This document shows positions 14,428 to 23,179 of a stretch of 64,000 nt of DNA, one piece after another (the first letter of the stretch is position 1; each line of letters starts with the position of its first letter). The notes under the pieces are model-generated. The model saw only the letters and a list, made by a program, of their open reading frames with translations. It made no database searches and was not told the origin of the DNA. Both the position numbers and the translations under genes were made by a program. Origin of the DNA: Brevibacterium moorei. GTDB taxonomy: Bacteria; Actinomycetota; Actinomycetes; Actinomycetales; Brevibacteriaceae. The stretch is taken from assembly GCF_024580735.1 (NCBI RefSeq), contig NZ_JANIJX010000006.1, positions 91,865 through 155,864 of the forward strand, given 5' to 3'.

Positions 14428-14625
14428 ATGATTGAGGCATGGGCCGTGGTTGAGACTGGCCGATTTGCGGGTAGTAAGTTCCAGGCGATCAGGAGGCTAT
14501 ATACGTCCGAGCGGCAGGCGAAAGGCTACGTGACGTGGGTCAAGAACCACGAAAACCCGGACGCCGACCTGCGCATCGTCCATTTGCTCGAAGGGGCAGT
14601 GCCTGAGATCGAGGATCGCCGATGA
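14428..14625 (+). CDS. 65-aa phage protein
   Basis: ATG 14428. Small basic protein (RLYTSERQAKGYVTWVKNHENPD). Overlaps the next gene by four bases. Unknown. Confidence 0.6.
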   Translation: MIEAWAVVETGRFAGSKFQAIRRLYTSERQAKGYVTWVKNHENPDADLRIVHLLEGAVPEIEDRR

Positions 14626-14798
14626 TTGAGCTTCAGCGGCAGGAAGCCGCACTCGATTACGCGCAGATGAGGATCGAGCAGACCGATCGCACAGACCTGG
14701 CCGACTACCTTTACGAAGAGGGTTACGACCTGGCAGATGACGACGAGCTGGACGATATTTTCCACAAGATCCGGTCGCTGCGATTGGATACGCCGTGA
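14622..14798 (+). CDS. 58-aa acidic phage protein
   Basis: ATG 14622 overlaps the previous stop; product starts MIELQRQEAALDYAQMRIEQ and ends IRSLRLDTP. Helical, acidic. Overlaps the next gene's GTG. Unknown. Confidence 0.6.
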   Translation: MIELQRQEAALDYAQMRIEQTDRTDLADYLYEEGYDLADDDELDDIFHKIRSLRLDTP

Positions 14799-15400
14799 AC
14801 ATCCATCCGAAGCGGCTGACGATGATGCTCGATAACGCCGTAGCGGTATCGTCCGAAGGCAATAAGCCGTTCCCGTATGTCGCAGTCCTCGCTGCGCCCC
14901 GAGGGGTTCGTGTCGCCGCATGCGGGCAGCACGTCCTGGCATTCGAAGGGCACGGAGCCGCCTCGGGAGGACCTGCTGTCGTCATCGAGGCGGGGGAGGC
15001 TAAAGCTATCGCCAAGGCCTTGCGCGCCATCGACGGCTACGCCCGGAAGGAGCGCGAGGTCGAAGTGTCGAACATCCAGGGCGTCTTGCGCGTCGTAGAC
15101 GGTGAGCCTTTGGCCGAGGTGGCGAGCCTTGATTCGGAGGATGTCGATGATCTGCTCGATCTACTCGACAAGGCCGAATCGATCAAGCCCGACCCGGAGG
15201 CCGCCGGCGACTTCGTCGTCGATGCTGCGATCTGGGCGACGCTGGGCAAGCTCAAGAGCGACGACACGCGTCTCCATGTCATCCCGCGCTACGCGGGGGA
15301 CACGTCGTGGTTCAAGCTAGGCTCGGACATTACTGGGTTCATCGAGGGCAATCGAACACGGCCCGAGATGATCGGTGTCGCGGTCGAAGACGACAACTAG
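14795..15400 (+). CDS. Phage protein, possibly sliding-clamp-like
   Basis: 201 residues from GTG 14795. The pattern of short strands and helices (HPKRLTMMLDNAVAV, AAPRGVRVAACGQHVLAFEG, VVIEAGEAKAIAKALRAI) recalls DnaN-type clamp domains, where a helix precedes strands of a DNA-encircling ring, but it is shorter than a full clamp and I see no signature residue. Treat as a fold-level guess. Last gene of the rightward early series. Confidence 0.5.
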   Translation: MNIHPKRLTMMLDNAVAVSSEGNKPFPYVAVLAAPRGVRVAACGQHVLAFEGHGAASGGPAVVIEAGEAKAIAKALRAIDGYARKEREVEVSNIQGVLRVVDGEPLAEVASLDSEDVDDLLDLLDKAESIKPDPEAAGDFVVDAAIWATLGKLKSDDTRLHVIPRYAGDTSWFKLGSDITGFIEGNRTRPEMIGVAVEDDN

Positions 15401-15654
15401 CCCTTGAGGTAGTCGTCGGGGTCGATCGTAATGATCGCAGCGTCGCTCCGACGAGCGCGCTTGCGGGGCGAGTTTCCGTCCGAAGCCTTGGGTGCGACGT
15501 TACGAAGGGCCGCCTCCTTCGAGTCGGTGCGGAGCCGGGAGTAGATCTCCTTGAGCTCTGCACCGTGCTCGTAGCACAGCCGGCCGACGGCAAGTCCGTC
15601 CGGCCCCTGGATCGTCCATCGATCCGCATCTTTTTCACAGTACATACACTTCAT
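15397..15654 (-). CDS. Small zinc-ribbon phage protein on opposite strand
   Basis: 85 residues from ATG 15654 (GAGG upstream); a TTG at 15678 would add eight. N-terminus MKCMYCEKDADRW with a later LCYEH gives C-x2-C and C-x2-H. C-terminal basic stretch (PRKRARR) and an acidic end. Divergent from the HTH gene at 15709 and convergent with the gene ending at 15400. Its position by the integrase hints at lysogeny control, but it has no DNA-binding motif that I recognise. Confidence 0.65.
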   Translation of the reverse strand: MKCMYCEKDADRWTIQGPDGLAVGRLCYEHGAELKEIYSRLRTDSKEAALRNVAPKASDGNSPRKRARRSDAAIITIDPDDYLKG

Positions 15655-15671
15655 GCCTCGATCATACCGAG

Positions 15672-15701
15672 CTGGCAATGGCGCCGCTTAGAATGTATGC
15701 T
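15672..15701 (+). promoter_or_regulatory. Leaderless promoter with operator before HTH gene
   Basis: CTGGCA at 15672-15677, 18-bp spacer, TATGCT at 15696-15701; the start codon at 15709 falls at the expected transcription start. The minus strand over 15696-15710 reads GCATGTCCACTAGCATA, the phage operator core, so the site overlaps both promoter and start. Confidence 0.55.
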
Positions 15702-15708
15702 AGTGGAC

Positions 15709-15906
15709 ATGCAAGATACGTTAATGACGACCGCAGAGGTATGCCAAGCTCTGCGTGTATCCAAATCAACCCTCAGCCGCTGGCGGCTGGATGGGACCGG
15801 GCCTGTCGAGGTCCGCAAAGCCTTGGTCTGGCTTGACCAGACACACATGACCATGCCGCGCTACCGGCGCGGCCTTATCGATGAATTCATACATGGAAGG
15901 AGGTAG
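15709..15906 (+). CDS. MerR/HTH_17-type protein, candidate excisionase
   Basis: 65 residues from ATG 15709. Residues 6-35 (MTTAEVCQALRVSKSTLSRW) are the winged-helix excisionase-type motif, with WRLDGTGP following as in AlpA/Xis-like proteins. It ends three bases before the integrase start, behind GGAAGGAGG. Such proteins bend attachment-site DNA to favour excision and can regulate int. Assignment to excisionase rests on fold plus position. Confidence 0.75.
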   Translation: MQDTLMTTAEVCQALRVSKSTLSRWRLDGTGPVEVRKALVWLDQTHMTMPRYRRGLIDEFIHGRR

Positions 15907-15909
15907 CCA

Positions 15910-17025
15910 ATGGCTATCGACAAGCTGCCTAGCGGCCGCTATCGCGTCCGCATCAAGGCCGGAGGCCAAGTCGTCGACACCAAGACGTTCGACACCAAGC
16001 GACTGGCATCGAGGTACGAATCAGCTCGTAAGCTAGAGCTCGAAGGCGGATTTGATCCGCGCCTCGGCAAGTCGACCTCGATGTCGACTGCGCTAGGCAT
16101 TTTCCTGGACGCACGAGAGGGGTCTGTAGCGGCCTCGACGGTCTCGACCGACAGGCGCTTCATCTCGGCTCTTCCTAGCTCGCTAATGGGCCGTTCCGTG
16201 GCCGATGTCAGCACCCAGGAGCTTGAGCGTTTCGTCAAGAAGTACAAGACATCAGGGTCGAGGCTCCGAGCTAAGACGACGCTGTCGGCGTTCTTTACCT
16301 GGGCCAAGAAGCGTGGCTACCGCCAGGATCAGCCAGTCAAGGAGATCAAGATCGCTTCAGGCCAGGCCCGCTCAATGAATCCGTGGACGTGGGATCAGAT
16401 GGAGCAGTTCGCCGCCCTGGTCGATCCGTACCGACGGGTCGTGAGGGCGCTAGCCTACGAGGGCCTGCGCTGGGGTGAAGCCCGCGCGACCAAGGTCTCC
16501 GACATCAAGGGCGACATGCTCCATATCACTCGGTCGTGGACCGAGGGGTACGACGAGAAGGATGTCAAGCAGCACCAGGAACGATGGGTGCCGATCCTCG
16601 GCGCCGTCGAGCTCGACCTGGCGATGCTAGCCAAGGGCAAGGCTCCAGGCGATCGGCTCTTTACATCGCCTCGCGGCCGGCCGATCAACTCGCGCAATCT
16701 TAGGCGCGACGTCGACTGGGCCTCGAAGGCTGGCGGGCGAACGATCCATGACCTGAGGCATACGGCTATCACCGAGTGGATTCGTCACGGCCTACCGCCA
16801 TCGACGGCTAAAGAGTGGGCTGGCCATGAGTCGCTCAAGACAACTGACCGGTATGTTCACGCCGCCGGAATGTCCAGTGCCTACGGCCGAGCGATTCTCG
16901 ACCGTGTCACGGTCGGTGTCACCTCGGTGTCACGCCTCGCCGGTGATGAGGCCGAGATCGGCGAGTTGCCGCGGATCTCCGGAGATTTGACTTTGGCCTT
17001 AGGAGAGCGGTGCTCTATCCCCTGA
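15910..17025 (+). CDS. int: Tyrosine-recombinase phage integrase
   Basis: 371 residues as read in the lysogen. N-terminal strand-rich arm-binding domain (GRYRVRIKAGGQVVDTKTF), core-binding domain about residues 50-150, catalytic domain after 160. Catalytic set visible: R187 (EGLRWGEA), H280 and R283 in HDLRH, GHESL, and nucleophile Y315 (DRYVHA). GGAAGGAGG ribosome site. The last codons (about LGERCSIP) and the TGA at 17023-17025 lie in host tRNA sequence, so the free phage must encode a different extreme C-terminus. Confidence 0.93.
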   Translation: MAIDKLPSGRYRVRIKAGGQVVDTKTFDTKRLASRYESARKLELEGGFDPRLGKSTSMSTALGIFLDAREGSVAASTVSTDRRFISALPSSLMGRSVADVSTQELERFVKKYKTSGSRLRAKTTLSAFFTWAKKRGYRQDQPVKEIKIASGQARSMNPWTWDQMEQFAALVDPYRRVVRALAYEGLRWGEARATKVSDIKGDMLHITRSWTEGYDEKDVKQHQERWVPILGAVELDLAMLAKGKAPGDRLFTSPRGRPINSRNLRRDVDWASKAGGRTIHDLRHTAITEWIRHGLPPSTAKEWAGHESLKTTDRYVHAAGMSSAYGRAILDRVTVGVTSVSRLAGDEAEIGELPRISGDLTLALGERCSIP

Positions 17026-17036
17026 GCTACGGGGGC
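16999..17036 (-). other. Prophage attachment site in split host tRNA-Arg (CCU)
   Basis: On the minus strand from 17036: GCCCCCG acceptor 5' strand, GCTC..GAGC D-arm, then ACCGCTCTCCTAA, the anticodon stem and CCU loop of tRNA-Arg. After the anticodon loop the sequence is integrase coding DNA: no 3' anticodon stem, T-arm or GGGGGC acceptor strand follows. The crossover therefore lies in or near the anticodon loop and this junction carries only the 5' half. The other junction is outside the window. Confidence 0.85.
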
Positions 17037-17154
17037 GACAGTGATCCACCGGCTTCCCGGTGAAGTACCGAATCTACTCTATCAGCTTCTGAAACACACC
17101 TTCATCCGGTGTGCCTTTGGAGCGTGAGGAGGTAATGCAAGTACCCTGGACTAC

Positions 17155-20100
17155 GTGTCTAGACTTACTGAGCCGAACTCCGTCGAAGCCGCGTTCGCCA
17201 ATTGGCAGGAACAGGCCGCCAAGCTGGGTGGTCGCGACACGATGCTGCACTTCCGCGATTCGCGGGATGGCCTCATCGAGCTCACCGGCGCGCACCCCTC
17301 CGGCATGGCGCAACTGTTGGCCGGTCGGCCAACGCGCCTGTCCAGCCTGATTCGCGATGCCGAGCAGCTCGCCGATGCCAGGCGCCGGGCGCGCTCGATC
17401 CGGCAGAAGGACGAACAACTGGGGTATGAGCGCGGAATCGCGGTCGCCCAACTGGCCATCGGATTCGCCTCCTGGACCAAACGCGAGGGCAGCCTGCGCC
17501 ACGAGTTCAACGCCCCGATCCTGTTGCGCCATGTGCAGTTGGTCCCGCGTGGATCCAAAATCGAGGACTACGAGATCGTGCTGTCCGACGACATCACGAT
17601 CAACCCCGCCCTGCGCGCGATCCTGGAGGTCGAGCACGGGGTGTTCATCGACGCCGATTCGTGGATCGACGCGACCCGCGAACGCGGTCACGGATTCGAT
17701 CCACAGCCGGTGATCGACCGCCTGCGGACCGCGACCAAGGCCGTGCCCGGTCTGCTGGTCAACCATCGCCTGGTCATCTCGACATTCGCGAATATCGCCG
17801 CCACCTTCACGGGCGACGCCGGTGCAGAGGGCAATCCGCTGTTGCGCGCCCTGGCCGGCGACGTCGATGCCAGGGAGGCGCTGGTACAGCACGCCCAGCA
17901 GGCGGATCCGGGAGCGCCAGGCCCCCACGAGTCCGCGGCCGTCACGCTCAGCGCCGGGGTCTCCGACGGTTATGACGAGGTCATCCCGGAAGATGATCCG
18001 GTCAATGATTTCGGGCCGGCGGGGCTTGTGGCGATCGACTTCAGCGATGACGACGACGATTTCTTCGACGATGACGAGGACTACTACGACGAGGACTTCT
18101 TCGCCTCCCAGGCCGACTGGGGCGAGGACTCCGAGGACTCGGAGGCGCGGGAATCGGCCGAGGGGGATGCCGGTGCCGCAGAAACCGACGCGGCCGGTGC
18201 GCCGGGGCGGACTCCGGCGGAATCGGCGGCGGCCCCTCCTGTGCAGGAACAGGCAGCGCAGGAACAGGCAGCGCAGGAGCCGGCGGGACAGGATTCTGCT
18301 GCGCAGGCACAGTCCGGCGCCGCCGAGTCCCCGGCAACCGCGGCCCCGGCAAGTGACTCCCCGGCCATCGACGCCGCGAGGTCCGAAACTCCGGCGCAGG
18401 ACTCCGCGGACACGACTGCCGAATCCGACCGGGCCGCGGCCTCGGATACCGACAATGGCGCCAAGCCCCAGCCGTGGCAGAGTGCGGCGGCCAGCCAGGC
18501 GACCGGCAAAGTGGAGCCCGCGGCAGGCGATGCCGAAGCCATGGAGCCAGCCGGTTCCCAGGCCCCGAAACGGACTGCGCGCGGTGCGGACGGGTCCGGG
18601 CGGGCGCACAAGCGCCGCCTGACGGTGGAGAACCCACGCGGCAGGCGCAGGCGCAAGGGTCCCATCCGGCGCACCCGCCACGTCGCCAAGGCGCCCACGC
18701 CCCTGCCCGACCGCGATCCGGCCGATGAGTTCCTCGTGCTCGACGTCGACGGTGATCAGCAGGCGGTGGTCGATGCGGCACTGGGCGGCGGAAGCTTCGT
18801 CGTCCACACCCCCGCCGGCTCGGGTGCCACCCAGGTGGCGGTGGCGACCGCGACCTCGCTGGCCCACCAGGGCAAGAACGTCTTGTACGTCGCGGCCAGC
18901 TCTGATGCGCTCGATGCCTTCGCCGGGCGGCTGGCGGCGGCGGGCCTGCCCGATCTGCTGGTCGACGGGCGCGCCGGCGACAGTGGGATGCGCAAGCGGC
19001 TGGTCTCCCTTATCGTCGATGCGGAACGCGCACAGAAGCCGGACCTGGCGAAGCTGGTCGAAGAACTCACCGAACTGCGCGGCCGCCTGCGCGACCACAC
19101 CCAGGCGCTGCACCGGGAGCGCAAGCCGTGGCGGACCTCGGTCCATTCGACCATGGAGCATCTGGCGCGGCTGACCGGACGCGATCCCGGTCCCCAGACC
19201 GCGGTCCGTTTCGGACCCGAGGTGATGGATGCGACGCCCGCGGCCCGCGAGGTCCTGCGGGAGACCCTGCTGGAGTTCTCGAACCTGGGCGCCTTCACCC
19301 TCGACGTGGAGGACACCGTGTGGTTCGGGGCGAAACTCGATACCAATGAACAGGCCGAGGACGCGCGCCAGGTTGCGGAATCCGCTGCTGGCAGGCTGCC
19401 GAAGCTGATCGCGGAGGCCGAACCGGTGCTGCGCGCAGCCCATCTCAACCCGCCGCGTACGGTGGGGGACTGGGGCCAGTGCCTGCGCCTGCTGGGCGAT
19501 ATCGAGAAGACCTTGGAGCGCTTCGCCCCCGATATCTACGAAGCTGATCTGGACCTGTTCATCGGGGCAACAGGAAGCTCCGAGTACCGTAGGGAACGCG
19601 GTCTGAATCTGGGGATGTTCGAACGCGGGCGGATCAAGCGGGAGGCCCGCGAGTTCGTCCGCTCCGGTCTGACCGTCGAGGACTTGCATGCGGCCCTGCT
19701 CGAGGTCCGCGATGAGCGTGAGCGGTTCAACGAGTTCTCCTACTTCCGCAAGGACCATCAGGGAGCGAAACTGCCGGTCGTTCCGCCGGGCCTGGATTCG
19801 GCCAAGGCGGTGTACGAGGAACTCGCCGCCGATCTGGACCGCCTGATGCCGGTGCTGGTCGATACCCCGGATGGCGGTGACCTGGCCGGGATGCTGGTCG
19901 AGGAACTGCAGGCCCGGCTCGAGGCGATGGCCGATGACCGCGAATCGCTGGCGGAGCTGCCGGCGCGCACCGAGCTCGAGGTGCGGCTGCGCGCCGGCGG
20001 GCTGGGCGATCTATTGGACGATTTGCGCGGACGCCGGGTGCGCCACGCGATGGTCGGCGACGAGTTCGACCTGGCCTATTGGGCGACGGTGCTCCAGCAG

Positions 20101-22209
20101 ATGGCCACCGAAGACGCACAGATCACCGGCTTGTCCGCAGCCGAGCTCGACCGGATCGTGGCGGACTACCGGCGGTGCGATTCCGCGTTCGTGGCGGCCG
20201 GTGCCCAGCGGCTACGGTACGCCCACGCACAGGCGTGGAAGCGGGCCATCCAGACTCACAAGGACCAGGCGGAGGTGGTCCGCTCCGAACTGCGCGGGGA
20301 CTACCTGCACCTGGACCGGATGACGGAGAAGGCCCCCGACGTCGTCGGCGCACTGGCCCCGATCTGGATGATGAGCCCCTATCAGGTGCCGCAGAACTTC
20401 GGCGATGTGCCGCTGTTCGACACCGTGATTCTGGCCGACGCCGCGATGTTGTCGGTTGTGGAGGCGGCTCCGGCGATCACTCGGGCCAAGCAGGTCATCG
20501 CGCTCGGTGATGAGCGCCTGCTGGGTCCGCGTGAGTTCAGCGTGTCCGTGGACCGGCGCACACCCGGCCCCGAGGACCAGGTCGACAGTGTGTTCTCCGC
20601 CCTGGCGGACTTCCTGCCGCAGTACCAGCTGCACACGACGCACCGCGAATCGCCCCTGGGGCTGTCGAGGATGCTCTCAGGGCTGTTCTACGATGGGATG
20701 CTGCGCGCCCTGCCGAGCGCCAGGACGAACGACGGACCCGGCCTGGAACTGGCCTATGTGCCCGACGGACTGGGCAGCCCGGACACCGCGACCGGTCAGG
20801 TGGAGAGCCTGGAAGTCGAAGTCCAGCGCGTCGTCGACCTGGTGCTGCGCCACGCCCGGACCCGTTCGCGGGAGTCCCTTGCGGTGGTTGCGCTGACGCC
20901 GTGGCACGCCCAGCGGGTGGCCACCGCGATCCAACAGGCAATTCGCACCTATCCGTATGTGGCGTCCTTCTTCTCCTCCAGCGGGGATTCGTCGACGGGG
21001 GCCAAGGAGCCGTTCGTCGTCACGGATGCCGCACGGGTGCAGGGGATCGTCCGCGATGCCGTCATCTTCTCGCTGGGTTACGGCCGGACCCTGCAGGGCC
21101 GAGTCATCTACAACTTCGGTGCCCTGGGCGAACCCGGTGGGGAGCGCCTGCTGGCGGCCGTGGCGACCAGGGCCAGGCGTCGGCTCAGCGTCGTCAGCTG
21201 CTTCGATCCGGCGGACTTCGAACCGACCAGGCTCAAGGGCGGTGCCGCCCTGTTGCCGGACTTCCTGCGCGGTGTGTCCATGGGCTCGCGCCTGGAGGCC
21301 AGGGCCAGGGCCGCCGCGGCCGGAGTGGGCGACGACCCGCTGGTGGCCGATATCGCCTGGCGGCTGCGCAAACGGGGCCTGGCCCCGGTGGAGCGCTTCG
21401 CCGGGATCGACCTGGCCCTGCCACTGGGCAATGCGCAACAGCCCGCCCCCGCGGAGACCGGAATGGTCATGGCGATCGAATCGGACGGCCCCCGCTACGC
21501 TCTGACCGGCAGTATCAGGGAACGCGAGAGGCTGCGCGCCGAGGCTCTGGAGGCCCGGGGCTGGACCTATCGCCGCCTGTGGTCGGCGGCGGCCTTCGTC
21601 GATCCGCAGGAACAGGCCAATGGGCTGCTGCGCCTTTGGCAGCAGCAGGTCGAGGAGCTTTCGCCCCAGTCGGTGCTCGACGCCGCGCGTGCGGCGGCGG
21701 TCGTGGTCTCACGGCAGGGTTCACGGCCCAAGGTTTCACCGGGGCTGCCCGTGCACGCGTATTCGGTGGCGGCACTCGACGCGATGGTCGACTGGATCCA
21801 GTCCGATGGCGTGTACCGGACGGATGCCGAACTCATCGAACAGCTGCGCCAGGCCCTGGCCCTCAAGCCCCGCGCGGTGGAACTCAGCGATTCCCTGACC
21901 GAGGCCGTGGGCCGCTACCGCCGCCGGGTCTCCGACCGGAGGGAAGAGGGCTTCGCCCCGGTCGCCGCCCCGCGGCCGGACGCCGGGACCGATGAGTCGG
22001 AGGGATCCGTGGCCCGGACCCCCGCCGGGGACTCGGACCGGCAGCCGGGTCGCCCGGCGGACAACCCGGATCCAAAGGACGAGGGGGCCGCAGCGCCGAG
22101 CCAGGCGGCCGTGATGCCCAGCTACGACACCTCGCTGTTGCGCGAGGAGCACCTGATCGACGCGGGGCTGCGCCCGGAGGAACGAGACGAGGGCGATGAC
22201 AGGGCCTGA
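17155..22209 (+). CDS. Giant SF1 helicase-like protein with nuclease-like C-terminus
   Basis: 1,684 residues from GTG 17155. Residues 1-260 an uncharacterised N-terminal domain; 290-320 an Asp/Glu-rich run; about 320-480 disordered Ala/Glu/Gln/Ser-rich linker; a basic patch near 490-510. The ATPase domain starts at DQQAVVDAAL (about 540), but the Walker A reads TPAGSGATQ with no lysine, and the motif II region reads ILADAAMLS rather than DEA/DEAS. Motif III-like VIALGDERLLGP and motif VI-like VATRARRRL remain. Residues about 1435-1490 (IESDGPRY...RLRAEALEARGW) resemble the Vsr-like nuclease module at the end of DUF4011-type helicases. ATP hydrolysis seems doubtful. Confidence 0.75.
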   Translation: MSRLTEPNSVEAAFANWQEQAAKLGGRDTMLHFRDSRDGLIELTGAHPSGMAQLLAGRPTRLSSLIRDAEQLADARRRARSIRQKDEQLGYERGIAVAQLAIGFASWTKREGSLRHEFNAPILLRHVQLVPRGSKIEDYEIVLSDDITINPALRAILEVEHGVFIDADSWIDATRERGHGFDPQPVIDRLRTATKAVPGLLVNHRLVISTFANIAATFTGDAGAEGNPLLRALAGDVDAREALVQHAQQADPGAPGPHESAAVTLSAGVSDGYDEVIPEDDPVNDFGPAGLVAIDFSDDDDDFFDDDEDYYDEDFFASQADWGEDSEDSEARESAEGDAGAAETDAAGAPGRTPAESAAAPPVQEQAAQEQAAQEPAGQDSAAQAQSGAAESPATAAPASDSPAIDAARSETPAQDSADTTAESDRAAASDTDNGAKPQPWQSAAASQATGKVEPAAGDAEAMEPAGSQAPKRTARGADGSGRAHKRRLTVENPRGRRRRKGPIRRTRHVAKAPTPLPDRDPADEFLVLDVDGDQQAVVDAALGGGSFVVHTPAGSGATQVAVATATSLAHQGKNVLYVAASSDALDAFAGRLAAAGLPDLLVDGRAGDSGMRKRLVSLIVDAERAQKPDLAKLVEELTELRGRLRDHTQALHRERKPWRTSVHSTMEHLARLTGRDPGPQTAVRFGPEVMDATPAAREVLRETLLEFSNLGAFTLDVEDTVWFGAKLDTNEQAEDARQVAESAAGRLPKLIAEAEPVLRAAHLNPPRTVGDWGQCLRLLGDIEKTLERFAPDIYEADLDLFIGATGSSEYRRERGLNLGMFERGRIKREAREFVRSGLTVEDLHAALLEVRDERERFNEFSYFRKDHQGAKLPVVPPGLDSAKAVYEELAADLDRLMPVLVDTPDGGDLAGMLVEELQARLEAMADDRESLAELPARTELEVRLRAGGLGDLLDDLRGRRVRHAMVGDEFDLAYWATVLQQMATEDAQITGLSAAELDRIVADYRRCDSAFVAAGAQRLRYAHAQAWKRAIQTHKDQAEVVRSELRGDYLHLDRMTEKAPDVVGALAPIWMMSPYQVPQNFGDVPLFDTVILADAAMLSVVEAAPAITRAKQVIALGDERLLGPREFSVSVDRRTPGPEDQVDSVFSALADFLPQYQLHTTHRESPLGLSRMLSGLFYDGMLRALPSARTNDGPGLELAYVPDGLGSPDTATGQVESLEVEVQRVVDLVLRHARTRSRESLAVVALTPWHAQRVATAIQQAIRTYPYVASFFSSSGDSSTGAKEPFVVTDAARVQGIVRDAVIFSLGYGRTLQGRVIYNFGALGEPGGERLLAAVATRARRRLSVVSCFDPADFEPTRLKGGAALLPDFLRGVSMGSRLEARARAAAAGVGDDPLVADIAWRLRKRGLAPVERFAGIDLALPLGNAQQPAPAETGMVMAIESDGPRYALTGSIRERERLRAEALEARGWTYRRLWSAAAFVDPQEQANGLLRLWQQQVEELSPQSVLDAARAAAVVVSRQGSRPKVSPGLPVHAYSVAALDAMVDWIQSDGVYRTDAELIEQLRQALALKPRAVELSDSLTEAVGRYRRRVSDRREEGFAPVAAPRPDAGTDESEGSVARTPAGDSDRQPGRPADNPDPKDEGAAAPSQAAVMPSYDTSLLREEHLIDAGLRPEERDEGDDRA

Positions 22210-22405
22210 GCACTCCGGGGAATCACCCGAGTCCGAGGAGGAGGCCGTGCGCAGGGCCGCCGCCCTGCAGGCGGCGAAGGAGGCCTATCGGCGCACACTG
22301 CGCAACGAGGCGCCCGGCGAGCACGATTCGGCCGGGGCCGAGGCCTCGGACTGGCAGCGGAAGGCCGCCTGGCTGCGGGCTCAGCGGCCCCCACACTGGG
22401 GGTGA
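22196..22405 (+). CDS. Small conserved-looking protein
   Basis: 69 residues; starts inside the end of the helicase-like gene, so coupled. Acidic N-terminus, helical centre (EEEAVRRAAALQAAKEAYRR) and a tail WLRAQRPPHWG. Unknown function. Confidence 0.65.
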   Translation: MTGPEHSGESPESEEEAVRRAAALQAAKEAYRRTLRNEAPGEHDSAGAEASDWQRKAAWLRAQRPPHWG

Positions 22406-22447
22406 GGTACCCGGTACGCGGGCGACGTTTGAGTGTGAAGACGACGG

Positions 22448-22492
22448 TGGGCCGTGTGGACTATCCCGATAACGGGAAGTCCACACGGCCCA
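22448..22492. terminator. Bidirectional terminator hairpin
   Basis: TGGGCCGTGTGGACT at 22448-22462 pairs with its exact complement at 22478-22492, with an inner CCCG/CGGG. It lies between convergent genes (end 22405 and end 22551). Confidence 0.75.
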
Positions 22493-22550
22493 CTGTCAGT
22501 GCCGGGGGCTTCGGGCCCTGCGCCCGTCCTGTGCCCGGCCCGGTGCCGGA

Positions 22551-22967
22551 TCAGTGCTGCGGATCGTTGTTCGACTTGGCGTTGGCCGCCAGCAGGTCGC
22601 GGATCTCGGCCAGCAGTTCCTCGCTGGTCGGCGGGACCTCTTCCTCGTCCACAGTGCCGCGCTTGCGCATATTGGCCAGCTTGTTCATCGGCATGACGAT
22701 GACGAAGTAGACCACGGCGGCGATGATGAGGAAGTTCAGGGCCGCGGTGATCACGGCGCCGAAGTCCAGGAAGGTGGCGTCGACTCCGGGCCTGACGTGG
22801 AAGCCCAGGCCGCCCATGTCGGGGCTGCCGATCGCGGCGATCAGCGGGTTGATGATCTTGTCCGTGATGGCGGTGACGATCGCGGTGAACGCACCGCCGA
22901 TGATGACACCGACGGCCAGTTCGATGACATTGCCGCGGAGGATGAACTCCTTGAATCCCTTGAACAT
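22551..22967 (-). CDS. mscL: Large-conductance mechanosensitive channel MscL
   Basis: 138 residues from ATG 22967 with a GAAGGGAA site. N-terminal amphipathic helix MFKGFKEFILRGNV, TM1 IELAVGVIIGGAFTAIVTAI, TM2 ITAALNFLIIAAVVYFVIV, and a C-terminal helical bundle (SEELLAEIRDLLA). Length is normal. The homopentamer opens under membrane tension to release solutes in osmotic downshock. Confidence 0.97.
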   Translation of the reverse strand: MFKGFKEFILRGNVIELAVGVIIGGAFTAIVTAITDKIINPLIAAIGSPDMGGLGFHVRPGVDATFLDFGAVITAALNFLIIAAVVYFVIVMPMNKLANMRKRGTVDEEEVPPTSEELLAEIRDLLAANAKSNNDPQH

Positions 22968-23179
22968 ACGGGTTCCCTTCGATTGACGGTGCGCTTGGCT
23001 GATCTGCCAGCCGGTACCTCACCCAATGTAGTGGAGAAAGCCGCCACCCTGGGGTAATTGGGGCGGTCGATTTCACGGCGGAGTAGTGATGTATGGCACC
23101 GTGCACGCAGCACAGACCGGTTCGCCCCTGTGCGCTGTCGGAGCAGGCTGTGCTCCGGTGGCAATACCGGGACGCCGCT

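Noticed and set aside
17074..19758. 894-codon minus-strand frame opposite the helicase-like gene
   Set aside because: High-GC codon bias keeps the antisense frame open; the plus strand has recognisable domains and ordinary composition, the minus product does not.
23037..23179. Possible RNA gene between mscL and the SAF gene
   Set aside because: Only minor inverted repeats (GGAGCA..TGCTCC); no cloverleaf or conserved motif.
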